From assembly GCF_002410825.1 (NCBI RefSeq), contig NZ_DHOS01000063.1, positions 11,889-75,888 on the forward strand: 64,000 nt of DNA. The letters are read 5' to 3'. Below, one piece after another: positions 24,850 through 33,243 of the stretch. The notes under the pieces are model-generated. The model was not told the origin of the DNA, searched no databases, and saw only the letters and a list, made by a program, of their open reading frames with translations. How positions within the stretch are numbered: the first letter of the stretch is position 1; every line of letters starts with the position of its first letter. Source of the DNA: Proteiniphilum sp. UBA5384 (lineage in GTDB: Bacteria; Bacteroidota; Bacteroidia; Bacteroidales; Dysgonomonadaceae). A program made the translations under genes and the position numbers.

Positions 24850-26304
24850 ATGAATCAACGAAGTATAATACTGTTTTTATTGCTGCTGGTGCGGGTACTT
24901 GCCGGCTTATCGGAGACAGCGGCACAACAACCCGATAGTTTGCTGATCGATTTGAATCGGGCGTTGGAGATCGCCTTGAGCGAGAATCCCACGGTGAAGG
25001 TGGCCGATATGGAAATCACCAAGAAGCAGTATGCGAAGAAAGCGGCATATGGCGCACTTATGCCGCAGATGGACCTGATTGGGCAGTACCAGCGTGCCAT
25101 CAAAAGGCAGACGGTTTATTTTGACGAAGGTTTCGGTTTGGGTGGAGGAGGTTTTGATCCGGGCGATTATACTGACGAAGAATTGCGCGTATTGGAAGTG
25201 CTCCAAAAAGTGATGATGCCCGGAGGCGGTACTGATAGTGGGGAAGGGATACAGATGGGCCGTTTCAATGTCTGGTCGGGCGGATTGAATGTGAGCCTGC
25301 CTTTGGTGGTGCCTTCGCTCTGGAAAAATATTCAGATGAGCGAGGTGGATATTCAATTATCCATAGAGAAAGCACGTGCGTCGCGTATTGATCTGGTGAA
25401 CCAGGTAAAGAAATCATTCTTCAGCCTCTTATTGGCGCAGGATAGCCACGATGTTTTCAGGAAAACATACCAAACGGACTCTATCAACCTCGAGGATATC
25501 CGCAACCGTTATAATCAGGGAATTGTGGCTGAGTATGATGTGATCACAGCCGACGTGAGGCTCAAAAGCCTTATCCCTAATATCCTGCAGTCGGAAAATA
25601 TGATGAGAATTGCTGAACTCCAATTGAAAATGCTGATGGGGATCGATAGTGATATGCCGATGAAGGTGATCGGCTCCCTGGATGATTATGAGAAAAGCAT
25701 GTTCGATGCGATTATTCCGGCGGATACGTCCCTTATGAACAATAGTGATATCAGGCAATTCGACCTGCAGGCAGAGCAGGCAAAAAAAGCGTATGAACTG
25801 CAGAAATTGCAATATGCACCTTCACTGGTGACCTCTTTCAATTGGACATATATGAGCCAGAATAACGATTTCAAATTTAGTACTTATCGCTGGGATCCCT
25901 ATTCCATGTTGGGTTTTACTCTTCAGATTCCACTTTTTAGCGGCGGACAACGTTATCATAATGTGAAACAGGCGCAGATACAGCTATGGCAACTTGCTGA
26001 ACAACGTAAGGATGTGGAGAGGGGGCTTCGGTTGTCGATCCGCAATAACTACGACCTTATCCACAAAAATATAGAACAGATAGTAGCGACACAATCGTCG
26101 GTGGAACAGGCGCGAAAAGGGTATGAAATTACCCTCAAACGTTATGAGACAGGTATGGGGACCATCGTGGATGTCAATGCTGCGGCACTGGCCGTGCTGA
26201 ATGCCGAACTACAGTACAGGAATGCTATTTATGATTATCTTTCCGCAAAAACTGACCTCGAGAAAGTACTGGGGTATGATATTATACCGGTAAGTGAAAA
26301 ATGA
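24850..26304 (+). CDS. TolC-family outer-membrane efflux protein (operon 1)
   Basis: The 484-residue protein has a signal peptide (about 1-25, ending ETAAQQ) and two outer-membrane efflux (OEP) repeats rich in long amphipathic helices: DLNRALEIALSENPTVKVADMEI near the start, RYNQGIVAEYDVITADVRLK in the middle, and RYETGMGTIVDVNAAALAVLNAELQYRNAIYDYLSAKTDLEK at the end. A Gly-rich loop (GLGGGGFDPGD) follows the first repeat. Three copies would form the channel used by the RND pump encoded downstream. It is clearly paralogous to the protein at 36507, even in the loop positions. Confidence 0.92.
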   Translation: MNQRSIILFLLLLVRVLAGLSETAAQQPDSLLIDLNRALEIALSENPTVKVADMEITKKQYAKKAAYGALMPQMDLIGQYQRAIKRQTVYFDEGFGLGGGGFDPGDYTDEELRVLEVLQKVMMPGGGTDSGEGIQMGRFNVWSGGLNVSLPLVVPSLWKNIQMSEVDIQLSIEKARASRIDLVNQVKKSFFSLLLAQDSHDVFRKTYQTDSINLEDIRNRYNQGIVAEYDVITADVRLKSLIPNILQSENMMRIAELQLKMLMGIDSDMPMKVIGSLDDYEKSMFDAIIPADTSLMNNSDIRQFDLQAEQAKKAYELQKLQYAPSLVTSFNWTYMSQNNDFKFSTYRWDPYSMLGFTLQIPLFSGGQRYHNVKQAQIQLWQLAEQRKDVERGLRLSIRNNYDLIHKNIEQIVATQSSVEQARKGYEITLKRYETGMGTIVDVNAAALAVLNAELQYRNAIYDYLSAKTDLEKVLGYDIIPVSEK

Positions 26305-26373
26305 AAAGTGGAGAATGATGGATAATTGACCAACCTTCGAATCCTACATTCAACAAAATACATTAATAATTAT

Positions 26374-27396
26374 ATGAAACAACGTAGTTTATTGAGAATA
26401 ACTCCATTACTGGCAGTTGCATTACTTGCTTCCTGCGGGGGAGGGGATCGTACCAAAAACGCTGAGAGTGAAGCTTCGCAGAAAACAAAGGTACGTGTGG
26501 AAGAGGTGCAGTTAGTGCCGGTGGATCAGATATCTACATTCACCGCTACAGTAGAGGCTGATCAGGTGAACAATATTGCCCCTGCCATGGGAGGGCGGAT
26601 CCGTGAGATTAAAGTGGATGTCGGCGCCCCGGTTCGGCATGGTCAGGTGTTGGTAACCATGGACAATGCGAACCTTTCGCAGCAGCAGATACAGTTTGCT
26701 ACACTGAAACGTGATTATGAGCGGTATAAAGAACTTTATGAGGTGGGGGGTATTTCCAAACAGCAGCTTGATCAGGCAAAAACCCAACTTGACGTATTGG
26801 AATATGCCTTGAATAACCTGGATGAAAATACGACACTCACCAGCCCCGTGAACGGGGTTGTGACAGCCCGTAATTATGATCCGGGTGATATGGCAGGACA
26901 GCTGCCCATCCTTACTATAGAGAGTATCAATCCTGTGAAAGTGAAGATCAATGTGTCCGAGTCTTACTATAAGCAGGTTGTGAACGGAATGCCGGTAGAA
27001 GTGCAGGTAGATGCCCTGGGAGGTGATGTTTTCAAGGGAAGTGTCTCTCTGATCCATCCTACGATTGATGCGGCTTCACATACCTTCACCGTGGAAGTGA
27101 AAGTGCCTAACCCAGACCAGAGGCTGCGCCCCGGCATGTTCGCCCGTGTGAAGATGAATTTTGGCACCAATGAACGTCCATTGCTCTCGGATAAATCGGT
27201 CCTGAAGCAGACCGGTTCTAACGACCGCTATGTTTTTGTGGAAAAAGGGGGGAAAGCGATCTATACATTAGTGCAACTGGGAGTCCGGATTAATGATAAA
27301 TATGAGATCGTATCGGGCTTGACGGAAGGCGACAAGGTAATTGTAGAAGGAAATACCGGTTTGATTGACGGGAGCGAGGTTGAAGTGGTGGAATAA
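26374..27396 (+). CDS. RND efflux membrane-fusion lipoprotein (operon 1)
   Basis: The ATG at 26374 is chosen because it gives a proper lipoprotein signal (MKQRSLLRITPLLAVALLASC, Cys21); the upstream TTG frame does not. The 340-residue adaptor has a split lipoyl domain (MGGRIREIKVDVGAPVRHGQ, then GVVTARNYDPGDM), a short helical hairpin (YERYKELYEVGGISKQQLDQAK) and a beta-barrel with LRPGMFARVKMNFG. It bridges the RND pump and the TolC channel. The intergenic stretch before the next gene is low-complexity filler. Confidence 0.92.
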   Translation: MKQRSLLRITPLLAVALLASCGGGDRTKNAESEASQKTKVRVEEVQLVPVDQISTFTATVEADQVNNIAPAMGGRIREIKVDVGAPVRHGQVLVTMDNANLSQQQIQFATLKRDYERYKELYEVGGISKQQLDQAKTQLDVLEYALNNLDENTTLTSPVNGVVTARNYDPGDMAGQLPILTIESINPVKVKINVSESYYKQVVNGMPVEVQVDALGGDVFKGSVSLIHPTIDAASHTFTVEVKVPNPDQRLRPGMFARVKMNFGTNERPLLSDKSVLKQTGSNDRYVFVEKGGKAIYTLVQLGVRINDKYEIVSGLTEGDKVIVEGNTGLIDGSEVEVVE

Positions 27397-27499
27397 TGGA
27401 ATAGTTCCCCAGGCCCCAGTCCCCAATCATAAGTCATAAATCATAAAATTCCAAAATTCAAATTTCAGTCCATAATTCTTAATTTCTTAATTGGTTTAA

Positions 27500-30400
27500 A
27501 TGAAGATATACGAAACCGCGGTGAAAAACCCCGTGGGAACATCATTGATATTTATCGGCGTTGTGCTGATAGGGTTCATGTTCTATAGGCAATTGCCCAT
27601 AGACCTCTATCCCAATATCGATATAAATATAGTCTCGGTTATGACTTCTTACTCGGGAGCGGGCGCCGAAGACGTGGAGACCAATGTAACCCGTCCCCTC
27701 GAAGATGTGCTGAACTCCACGGAGAAGCTCAAAGAGATCACTTCCCAGTCGAGGGACGGAATGTCGATGATCATGCTCGAATTTGAGTTTGGTACCGATA
27801 TGGATGCTGTGATGAACGATGTGAGAGACAAGGTGTCTATGGTATCAGGCTTTTTGCCGGACGGTACTGAAGATCCCATGATCTTGAAGTTCAGTTCCGA
27901 CATGATACCGGTGGTGGTGCTTTCCGCTACGGCAGAAGAAAGCTCCGGGGCGCTGTATAAGATACTCGATGAGCAGGTAGCCAACCCGCTCAACCGTATT
28001 TCGGGAGTGGGTACCGTCTCTGTCAGTGGAGCGCCGGAGAGGGAAATACAAGTAAATGTGATTCCCGAAAGACTGGAAGCTTACAATATCTCCTTGGAGC
28101 AAATCGCACAGGTGATTGCCTCTGAAAATGTAAATGTCCCAGCCGGGAATTTTGATATCGGCACACAGACCTATATGTTGCGTCTGGAGGGTGAATTCAA
28201 GGACAGTCGGGACTTGAACAATATCATTGTAGGTAGTAATGACGGACGGGCCATCTATCTGAGGGATGTGGCTTCAGTGAAAGATACACTGGAATCGCGT
28301 GTACAGGAAAGTTATACCAATGGACAGAGAAGTGCTTCTATCGTGGTACAAAAACAGTCGGGCGCCAACACCACTGCGATTGCCAATGCAGTATATGCGC
28401 AATTGCCGGTACTGGAAAAGAATCTTCCTCCCGATATAAAACTGGTGACCGTGATGGATACCTCCGATTATATCAAGGTGTCTATCAATAGCTTACTGGA
28501 GACAATCTTTCTGGCGCTGATTATTGTCGGTATCATCGTGCTTTTCTTCCTGGGACGGTGGCGTGCCACTATCATCATCATGGTGAGTATCCCCATCTCG
28601 CTGATCGGATCATTTATTTATCTCTACCTAACAGGAAACAGCATCAATATCATTTCGCTCTCGGCACTTTCCATCACTATCGGTATGGTAGTGGACGATG
28701 CCATTGTGGTACTGGAGAATATCACCACCCATATTGAGCGGGGAAGCCGGGTCAAACAGGCGGCTGTATACGGTACGGAAGAGGTCTCCCTCTCTGTGAT
28801 TGCTTCTACCTTGACCATTATTGCAGTATTCCTGCCGATGACCATGGTAGGTGGTTTTGCGGGTGTGATGTTCAAACAGTTGGGATGGATGGTGACCATC
28901 ATTATCTCCCTGTCACTGATCATAGCCTTGACGCTAACGCCAATGATGAGTGCCGGTATGATGCGGTCGGGCAAAGATGCCAGGGTATCGGCCTTTGACA
29001 GGTGGTATAATAAAAGGATTTTACCGCTACTCAACCGGATCGATCATTCTTACGCCGGATTGGTGAATTCGGTGGTCCGCAGGAGACGCCTGACCATACT
29101 GGGAGTAGTGGTGATTTTTATCATCAGTGTAATCATCAGCGCTGTGACGCTGAAGACGGAATTCATGCCGGCATCGGACAATAATGAAATTGCCATTACC
29201 GTAGAGATGCCTACCGGAACCCGTATGGAAGTAGCCCGCGAAGCCGGACAGAGGATTGCACAGGGGATGAGGGATAAATACCCCGAAATTGAGATTGTCT
29301 CTTTCAGTGTGGGAGCCGCTTCGGAAGATAATACCTGGGCAGCCATGCAGGAAAATGCTTCCAATATCATGACATATAGGATGCGCCTGACGGAAGCCAG
29401 AAACCGGAAAAAGACTATATATGATATCTCGGAAGAAATACGCCAGGACCTGGGCAATATGCCGGAACTCTATCGTTTCCGTGTAATGCCGGGTGGCGGC
29501 GATATGGGAATGACCGGCGGAAGCAATGTCGCTTTGGAAATATATGGCTATGATTTGGCAGCTACCGACCGGCTGGCCGCTGAAATGAAGACGAAACTGG
29601 AAGGAGTGAAAGGTTTACGTGATATCACGGTATCGAGAAAAGATTACCGCATGGAGTACCAGATTCAGTTCGATCGTGAAAAACTGGCATTGAATGGGTT
29701 GAACATGAGCACGGCTTCCAATGCTATCAGAAATCGAATTAACGGACTTGTCATGTCGCGTTATCGTGAAGAAGGGGAAGAGTACGACATCCGTGTACGT
29801 TATGAAGAGCAATACCGCCAATCCATCGAAGATATCGAAAATATATTGATATATAATCCGATGGGAGCCGGAGTACGGGTGCGCGACCTGGGAACAGTAG
29901 TGGAGTCCTCCACACTTCCACAGATCGACCGCCAGGACCGCCAGCGTATTGTCACGGTGACGGGCACCATTTACGGACGTGCGCTGAGTGAGGTAGTGAC
30001 CGATGTGAATGCTATTGTGGCAGAAGCGAATCTGCCACCGGGAGTGCAGATGGAGATAGGAGGATCACTGGAAGACCAGCAGGAATCTTTTTCTCAGTTG
30101 GGACTCCTCCTGATGATTGTTTCCCTGCTGGTATATATCGTTTTGGCATCGCAATTCGAATCGCTCACCTATCCTTTTATGATCATCCTTACCGTGCCGT
30201 TTGCGTTTACCGGTTCGATACTCTTTTTGGCACTTACCGGAGAACCTCTTGGCATCATGGGATTTGTTGGATTGATCATGCTTGTAGGGATGGTGGTGAA
30301 AAATGCTATCGTGCTGATCGACTATATCAATCTGAACCGGGAGAGAGGGATGTCTATTATTACAGCCGTAGTGCATGGCGGACGCTCCAGGCTGCGGCCC

Positions 30401-30622
30401 GTATTGATGACTACCCTTACAACAATCCTTGGAATGGTTCCGCTGGCTATAGGTACAGGACAGGGCTCGGAGATGTGGAAAGCGTTGGGTATCTCCATTA
30501 TCGGAGGTATGACCTTCTCCACCGTCATCACCCTTATACTGGTGCCGGCACTCTATTCAATGATGGCGGGCTATGGCGTGCACAGGAGGCGTAAGAAACA
30601 TCGTGAGGTATTGGTGAAGTGA
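27500..30622 (+). CDS. RND (HAE1/AcrB-type) multidrug efflux pump (operon 1)
   Basis: The 1040-residue inner-membrane pump has the two-fold RND arrangement: an N-terminal membrane helix, a large periplasmic loop, six helices, then the same again. Asp399 and Asp400 in GMVVDDAIVVLEN are the proton-relay pair of TM4. SRDGMSMIMLEF and ANPLNRISGVGTVSVSGAPEREIQV are porter-domain signatures. The second half shows GFVGLIMLVGMVVKNAIVLIDYIN and RLRPVLMTTLTTILGMVPLAIG. It exports hydrophobic compounds in exchange for protons; the substrate is not deducible. It is about as long as its paralog at 39207 and aligns throughout. Confidence 0.95.
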   Translation: MKIYETAVKNPVGTSLIFIGVVLIGFMFYRQLPIDLYPNIDINIVSVMTSYSGAGAEDVETNVTRPLEDVLNSTEKLKEITSQSRDGMSMIMLEFEFGTDMDAVMNDVRDKVSMVSGFLPDGTEDPMILKFSSDMIPVVVLSATAEESSGALYKILDEQVANPLNRISGVGTVSVSGAPEREIQVNVIPERLEAYNISLEQIAQVIASENVNVPAGNFDIGTQTYMLRLEGEFKDSRDLNNIIVGSNDGRAIYLRDVASVKDTLESRVQESYTNGQRSASIVVQKQSGANTTAIANAVYAQLPVLEKNLPPDIKLVTVMDTSDYIKVSINSLLETIFLALIIVGIIVLFFLGRWRATIIIMVSIPISLIGSFIYLYLTGNSINIISLSALSITIGMVVDDAIVVLENITTHIERGSRVKQAAVYGTEEVSLSVIASTLTIIAVFLPMTMVGGFAGVMFKQLGWMVTIIISLSLIIALTLTPMMSAGMMRSGKDARVSAFDRWYNKRILPLLNRIDHSYAGLVNSVVRRRRLTILGVVVIFIISVIISAVTLKTEFMPASDNNEIAITVEMPTGTRMEVAREAGQRIAQGMRDKYPEIEIVSFSVGAASEDNTWAAMQENASNIMTYRMRLTEARNRKKTIYDISEEIRQDLGNMPELYRFRVMPGGGDMGMTGGSNVALEIYGYDLAATDRLAAEMKTKLEGVKGLRDITVSRKDYRMEYQIQFDREKLALNGLNMSTASNAIRNRINGLVMSRYREEGEEYDIRVRYEEQYRQSIEDIENILIYNPMGAGVRVRDLGTVVESSTLPQIDRQDRQRIVTVTGTIYGRALSEVVTDVNAIVAEANLPPGVQMEIGGSLEDQQESFSQLGLLLMIVSLLVYIVLASQFESLTYPFMIILTVPFAFTGSILFLALTGEPLGIMGFVGLIMLVGMVVKNAIVLIDYINLNRERGMSIITAVVHGGRSRLRPVLMTTLTTILGMVPLAIGTGQGSEMWKALGISIIGGMTFSTVITLILVPALYSMMAGYGVHRRRKKHREVLVK

Positions 30623-30665
30623 AAAGTGAAAAATTAAGAAGTCTTTGTTCTTTATTCTGAAAAAA

Positions 30666-30959
30666 ATGAAAGCTGTAATGATAACTTTAGACCAGGCGCA
30701 CTACGATGAGATCGTGGGCAACCTGAGTTCACTCAATATACGCGGATTCACCGCATGGAAAGAGGTACACGGACGAGGGACCAAGAGAGGAGAACCGCAT
30801 TATGGATCGCATGCATGGCCCTCGGTAAACAAAACGATCCTCACCATAGTGGAAGACGATAGGGTGAGGTTGTTGCTGGATTATCTGAGAGAACTCGATG
30901 ATGAGTCGCCTAATCTGGGACTCCGTGCCTTTGTCTGGAATATTGAGGATATGATGTGA
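30666..30959 (+). CDS. PII-like small protein closing efflux operon 1
   Basis: The start is the ATG at 30666 (MKAVMITLDQAHYDEI), which matches the paralog at 42363; an upstream TTG frame is not used. The 97-residue protein follows the PII/ferredoxin-like pattern: beta-1, helix (EIVGNLSSLNIRGFTAW), a T-loop-like GRGTKRGEPHYGSHAWPS, then ILTIVEDDRVRLLLDYLRELD and a final strand. The T-loop carries two conserved His residues. It lies 43 bp after the RND gene and recurs in the same place in operon 2. A role in sensing a ligand and adjusting the pump is inference; similar small genes follow RND genes in other bacteria (DUF3240-like). Confidence 0.72.
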   Translation: MKAVMITLDQAHYDEIVGNLSSLNIRGFTAWKEVHGRGTKRGEPHYGSHAWPSVNKTILTIVEDDRVRLLLDYLRELDDESPNLGLRAFVWNIEDMM

Positions 30960-31050
30960 GGGCGGTAATCTCCGGTGTTGATTTTATGGCGTTGGGTGAC
31001 CAAATATTCCATTTCGGTAAGTTCTTAAAAGAGGATGCTTTGCGGTGATA

Positions 31051-31058
31051 TATCTTTG
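31051..31058 (+). promoter_or_regulatory. -7 promoter element before the thioredoxin-fold gene
   Basis: TATCTTTG lies 30 bp before the ATG at 31088. No -33 box at the usual distance. It suggests that the 31-33 kb genes form a separate unit from efflux operon 1. Confidence 0.45.
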
Positions 31059-31087
31059 TAAAGTAAAATCTTGAATGGATAGGGAAT

Positions 31088-31522
31088 ATGGACAATCAGC
31101 AAACATTTTATCTCAAATCCTGGCATTTTTTATCGGCAATCCTTCTATTCACTCTGTTGATGGGAATTCTTACCGGAAAGGATGTCCGTAATATCCCCTT
31201 GTTGATGGAAGAAGACTCCCTGTTGACGGAGTTAAATGAAATCGACTTCGATAAAGAGGGTACCACCTTTCTCTATTTCTATAGGAAAGATTCCGAATTA
31301 TGCCAAAAGATGCGCTACAACATAGAACAGTTAGATGCAAAAAATCTCCAGGGTGTTCATTTCTATGCTATGGATATTGAAGAGAATATGGATTATTTTT
31401 ATAAATACAATATTTCCGGAATACCCAACCTGTTGATATTTAACGGTGATACCGAAGCAAAGCGTGTTATGGGGATCGTGTCCACCGGTAATCTGGAGAA
31501 AATAGTGGAGAGAACAAAATGA
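31088..31522 (+). CDS. Membrane-anchored thioredoxin-fold protein with degenerate active site
   Basis: The 144-residue protein has one membrane segment at about 13-30 and a periplasmic thioredoxin-like domain. The position of the usual CxxC is Cys72-Gln-Lys-Met (SELCQKM), so only one cysteine remains. The cis-proline loop is present at Pro113 (NISGIPNLLIF), as is the strand-helix end (VMGIVSTGNLEKIVE). With a single cysteine it cannot act as a standard disulfide oxidoreductase and may be a chaperone, monothiol carrier or binding protein. It precedes the LpxC paralog by 70 bp on the same strand. Confidence 0.75.
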   Translation: MDNQQTFYLKSWHFLSAILLFTLLMGILTGKDVRNIPLLMEEDSLLTELNEIDFDKEGTTFLYFYRKDSELCQKMRYNIEQLDAKNLQGVHFYAMDIEENMDYFYKYNISGIPNLLIFNGDTEAKRVMGIVSTGNLEKIVERTK

Positions 31523-31592
31523 TAAACTTTTATTATATGGGATGAAGATGATAATCATTGCCATCCAAACAAATGAATAACGAAGAAGAAAG

Positions 31593-32531
31593 ATGAAACA
31601 AAGAACTATAAAAGAAACTTTTTCTATTCAGGGAAAAGGACTACATACAGGATTAAAGTCGACTATCACATTCCGTCCGGCACCTGTGGATTTCGGGTAT
31701 AAAATAAAACGGACCGATCTTGAGGAGAAACCGGTAATTACGGCTTCTGCTGAAAATGTAATTCATAGCCAGAGATGTACCCTCTTGTCTGTGGACGGGG
31801 TAGAGGTGGCTACGATAGAACATGCCCTGGCAGCGCTTTACGGCTGTGAAATTGATAATTGTCTCATTGAAATTGATGCACCTGAATTTCCCATACTCGA
31901 CGGGAGTGCTGCAGAGTACGTGAAGAATATTCATCGGGTGGGTATTGAGGAGCAGTCTAAAGAGAGGATTTACTACGAGGTGGATCATGAAGTTGAATAT
32001 TTCGACGCTGAAACAGGGTCCTTTCTGCGATTATTGCCCTCCGACAGTTTTAGCGTCCATGTGCAAATTGCGTTCGATTCGGATGTCTTGCCGGTACAAA
32101 ATGCTTCCCTGGAGAATTTATCCGATTTTGAAAAGGAACTATCGATGTGCAGGACTTTTGTGTTTATCAAAGAAATCGAAAGTCTCCTGAAAACCGGGTT
32201 GATCAAGGGGGGCGATCTGGACAATGCCATCGTCATTTATGATCAACTTATTCCACAGCAGGAACTGGACCGGTTGGCCGATGTCATGGGCATAGAGAGG
32301 AAACAGGTCGATAAATTGGGATATATCATGAATAAGCCGCTTTTATTCCCTAATGAACCTGCAAGGCATAAGTTATTGGATGTGTTGGGGGATATTTCGC
32401 TTGTAGGGAAGTTTATGAAAGGGACCATCATAGCGAATCGTCCCGGCCATAGGGTCAATAACCTGTTCGCACGGAATATCATTGAGCATATGCAAATGAA
32501 GCCGGTCCTTGAAATGGTGGAGGTTGTATAG
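31593..32531 (+). CDS. lpxC: UDP-3-O-acyl-N-acetylglucosamine deacetylase, stand-alone paralog
   Basis: The 312-residue protein is a complete LpxC, the zinc enzyme of the committed step of lipid A synthesis. The E. coli residues Glu78, His79, His238, Asp242, Asp246 and His265 correspond to Glu76, His77 (TIEHALAAL), His259, Asp263, Asp267 (HKLLDVLGD) and His286 (RPGHRVNN). Bacteroidetes normally carry LpxC fused to FabZ in one ~460-residue protein; this copy stops right after the LpxC domain, so it is probably a second, specialised paralog. The neighbours (thioredoxin-fold protein, DUF6132, outer-membrane protein, efflux systems) point to envelope remodelling. Confidence 0.9.
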   Translation: MKQRTIKETFSIQGKGLHTGLKSTITFRPAPVDFGYKIKRTDLEEKPVITASAENVIHSQRCTLLSVDGVEVATIEHALAALYGCEIDNCLIEIDAPEFPILDGSAAEYVKNIHRVGIEEQSKERIYYEVDHEVEYFDAETGSFLRLLPSDSFSVHVQIAFDSDVLPVQNASLENLSDFEKELSMCRTFVFIKEIESLLKTGLIKGGDLDNAIVIYDQLIPQQELDRLADVMGIERKQVDKLGYIMNKPLLFPNEPARHKLLDVLGDISLVGKFMKGTIIANRPGHRVNNLFARNIIEHMQMKPVLEMVEVV

Positions 32532-32546
32532 AAATCTGCAATCGGT

Positions 32547-32744
32547 ATGAGAACTATTCTTTTATTTTTCAGTAAAAACATTGCTCCTTTGTTAGGGATG
32601 GTACTGGGGTTGATAGCCGGATATTTTTACTGGCAATATTATGGAATCTATGATGGTACCTTCGGATTTTCTTCGGAATGGTGGGTCAATAGCATATATG
32701 GCTCATTATTGGGAGGATTAGCCGGTTGCTTCGTCAGGAAATAG
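32547..32744 (+). CDS. DUF6132-like small membrane protein
   Basis: The 65-residue protein has two hydrophobic segments (about 12-30 and 45-62) joined by an aromatic loop (YWQYYGIYDGTFGFSSEWWVNS). The second segment contains GSLLGGLAGCF. The size and GLIAGYFYW / NSIYGSLLGGL pattern resemble DUF6132 proteins of Bacteroidetes, whose function is unknown. It begins 15 bp after the lpxC stop and is probably co-transcribed. Assignment is by pattern only. Confidence 0.6.
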   Translation: MRTILLFFSKNIAPLLGMVLGLIAGYFYWQYYGIYDGTFGFSSEWWVNSIYGSLLGGLAGCFVRK

Positions 32745-32772
32745 TGTCTTTGAATTATAACATATCTCACTT

Positions 32773-33243
32773 ATGAAATTTACCAAATTGTTTCTTACTG
32801 TGTTTTCCGTCATGGTACTCACTTCCACTCTCCATGCACAAAATTATAATACAGCCCTGGGGGTGAGGTTGGGGTATGACAGCGGTTTAACGCTGAAGCA
32901 TTTCTTCACTCATGAAAATCCCGGTGAATTAATTTTATCTATTTCACCCCGGTATTTTCAGGTTGTGGGAATGTATGAGTACCAGAAACTCCTTCCGGGT
33001 TCTTCCGATTTCTCGTGGGTCCTGGGACTTGGCGGTCATGTGGGAGGTATACACCACGATAAAGATAAACACAAAAGCAATTTGTTGCTGGGTGTCGATA
33101 TGATGGCGGGGCTGGAATATAGTATTGCCCGCACGCCCTATGTGGTTGCGCTGGACTGGAAACCGTCTTTTAACTTCACCAACAGTTATAACGATTATTG
33201 GTTTCACGGGTTTGCAGTGAGTGTGCGGTATACACTCTTTTAG
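32773..33243 (+). CDS. Small outer-membrane beta-barrel protein
   Basis: The 156-residue protein has a clear signal peptide (about 1-22, ending LHAQ) and alternating hydrophobic strands (TALGVRLGYDSGLTLKHF, SWVLGLGGHVGGIH, VDMMAGLEYSIA, GFAVSVRYTLF). It ends in Phe, as outer-membrane barrels do. Length suits an 8-strand barrel. No specific family is recognised. It starts 28 bp after the DUF6132 gene and likely ends the 31-33 kb envelope cluster. Confidence 0.65.
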   Translation: MKFTKLFLTVFSVMVLTSTLHAQNYNTALGVRLGYDSGLTLKHFFTHENPGELILSISPRYFQVVGMYEYQKLLPGSSDFSWVLGLGGHVGGIHHDKDKHKSNLLLGVDMMAGLEYSIARTPYVVALDWKPSFNFTNSYNDYWFHGFAVSVRYTLF

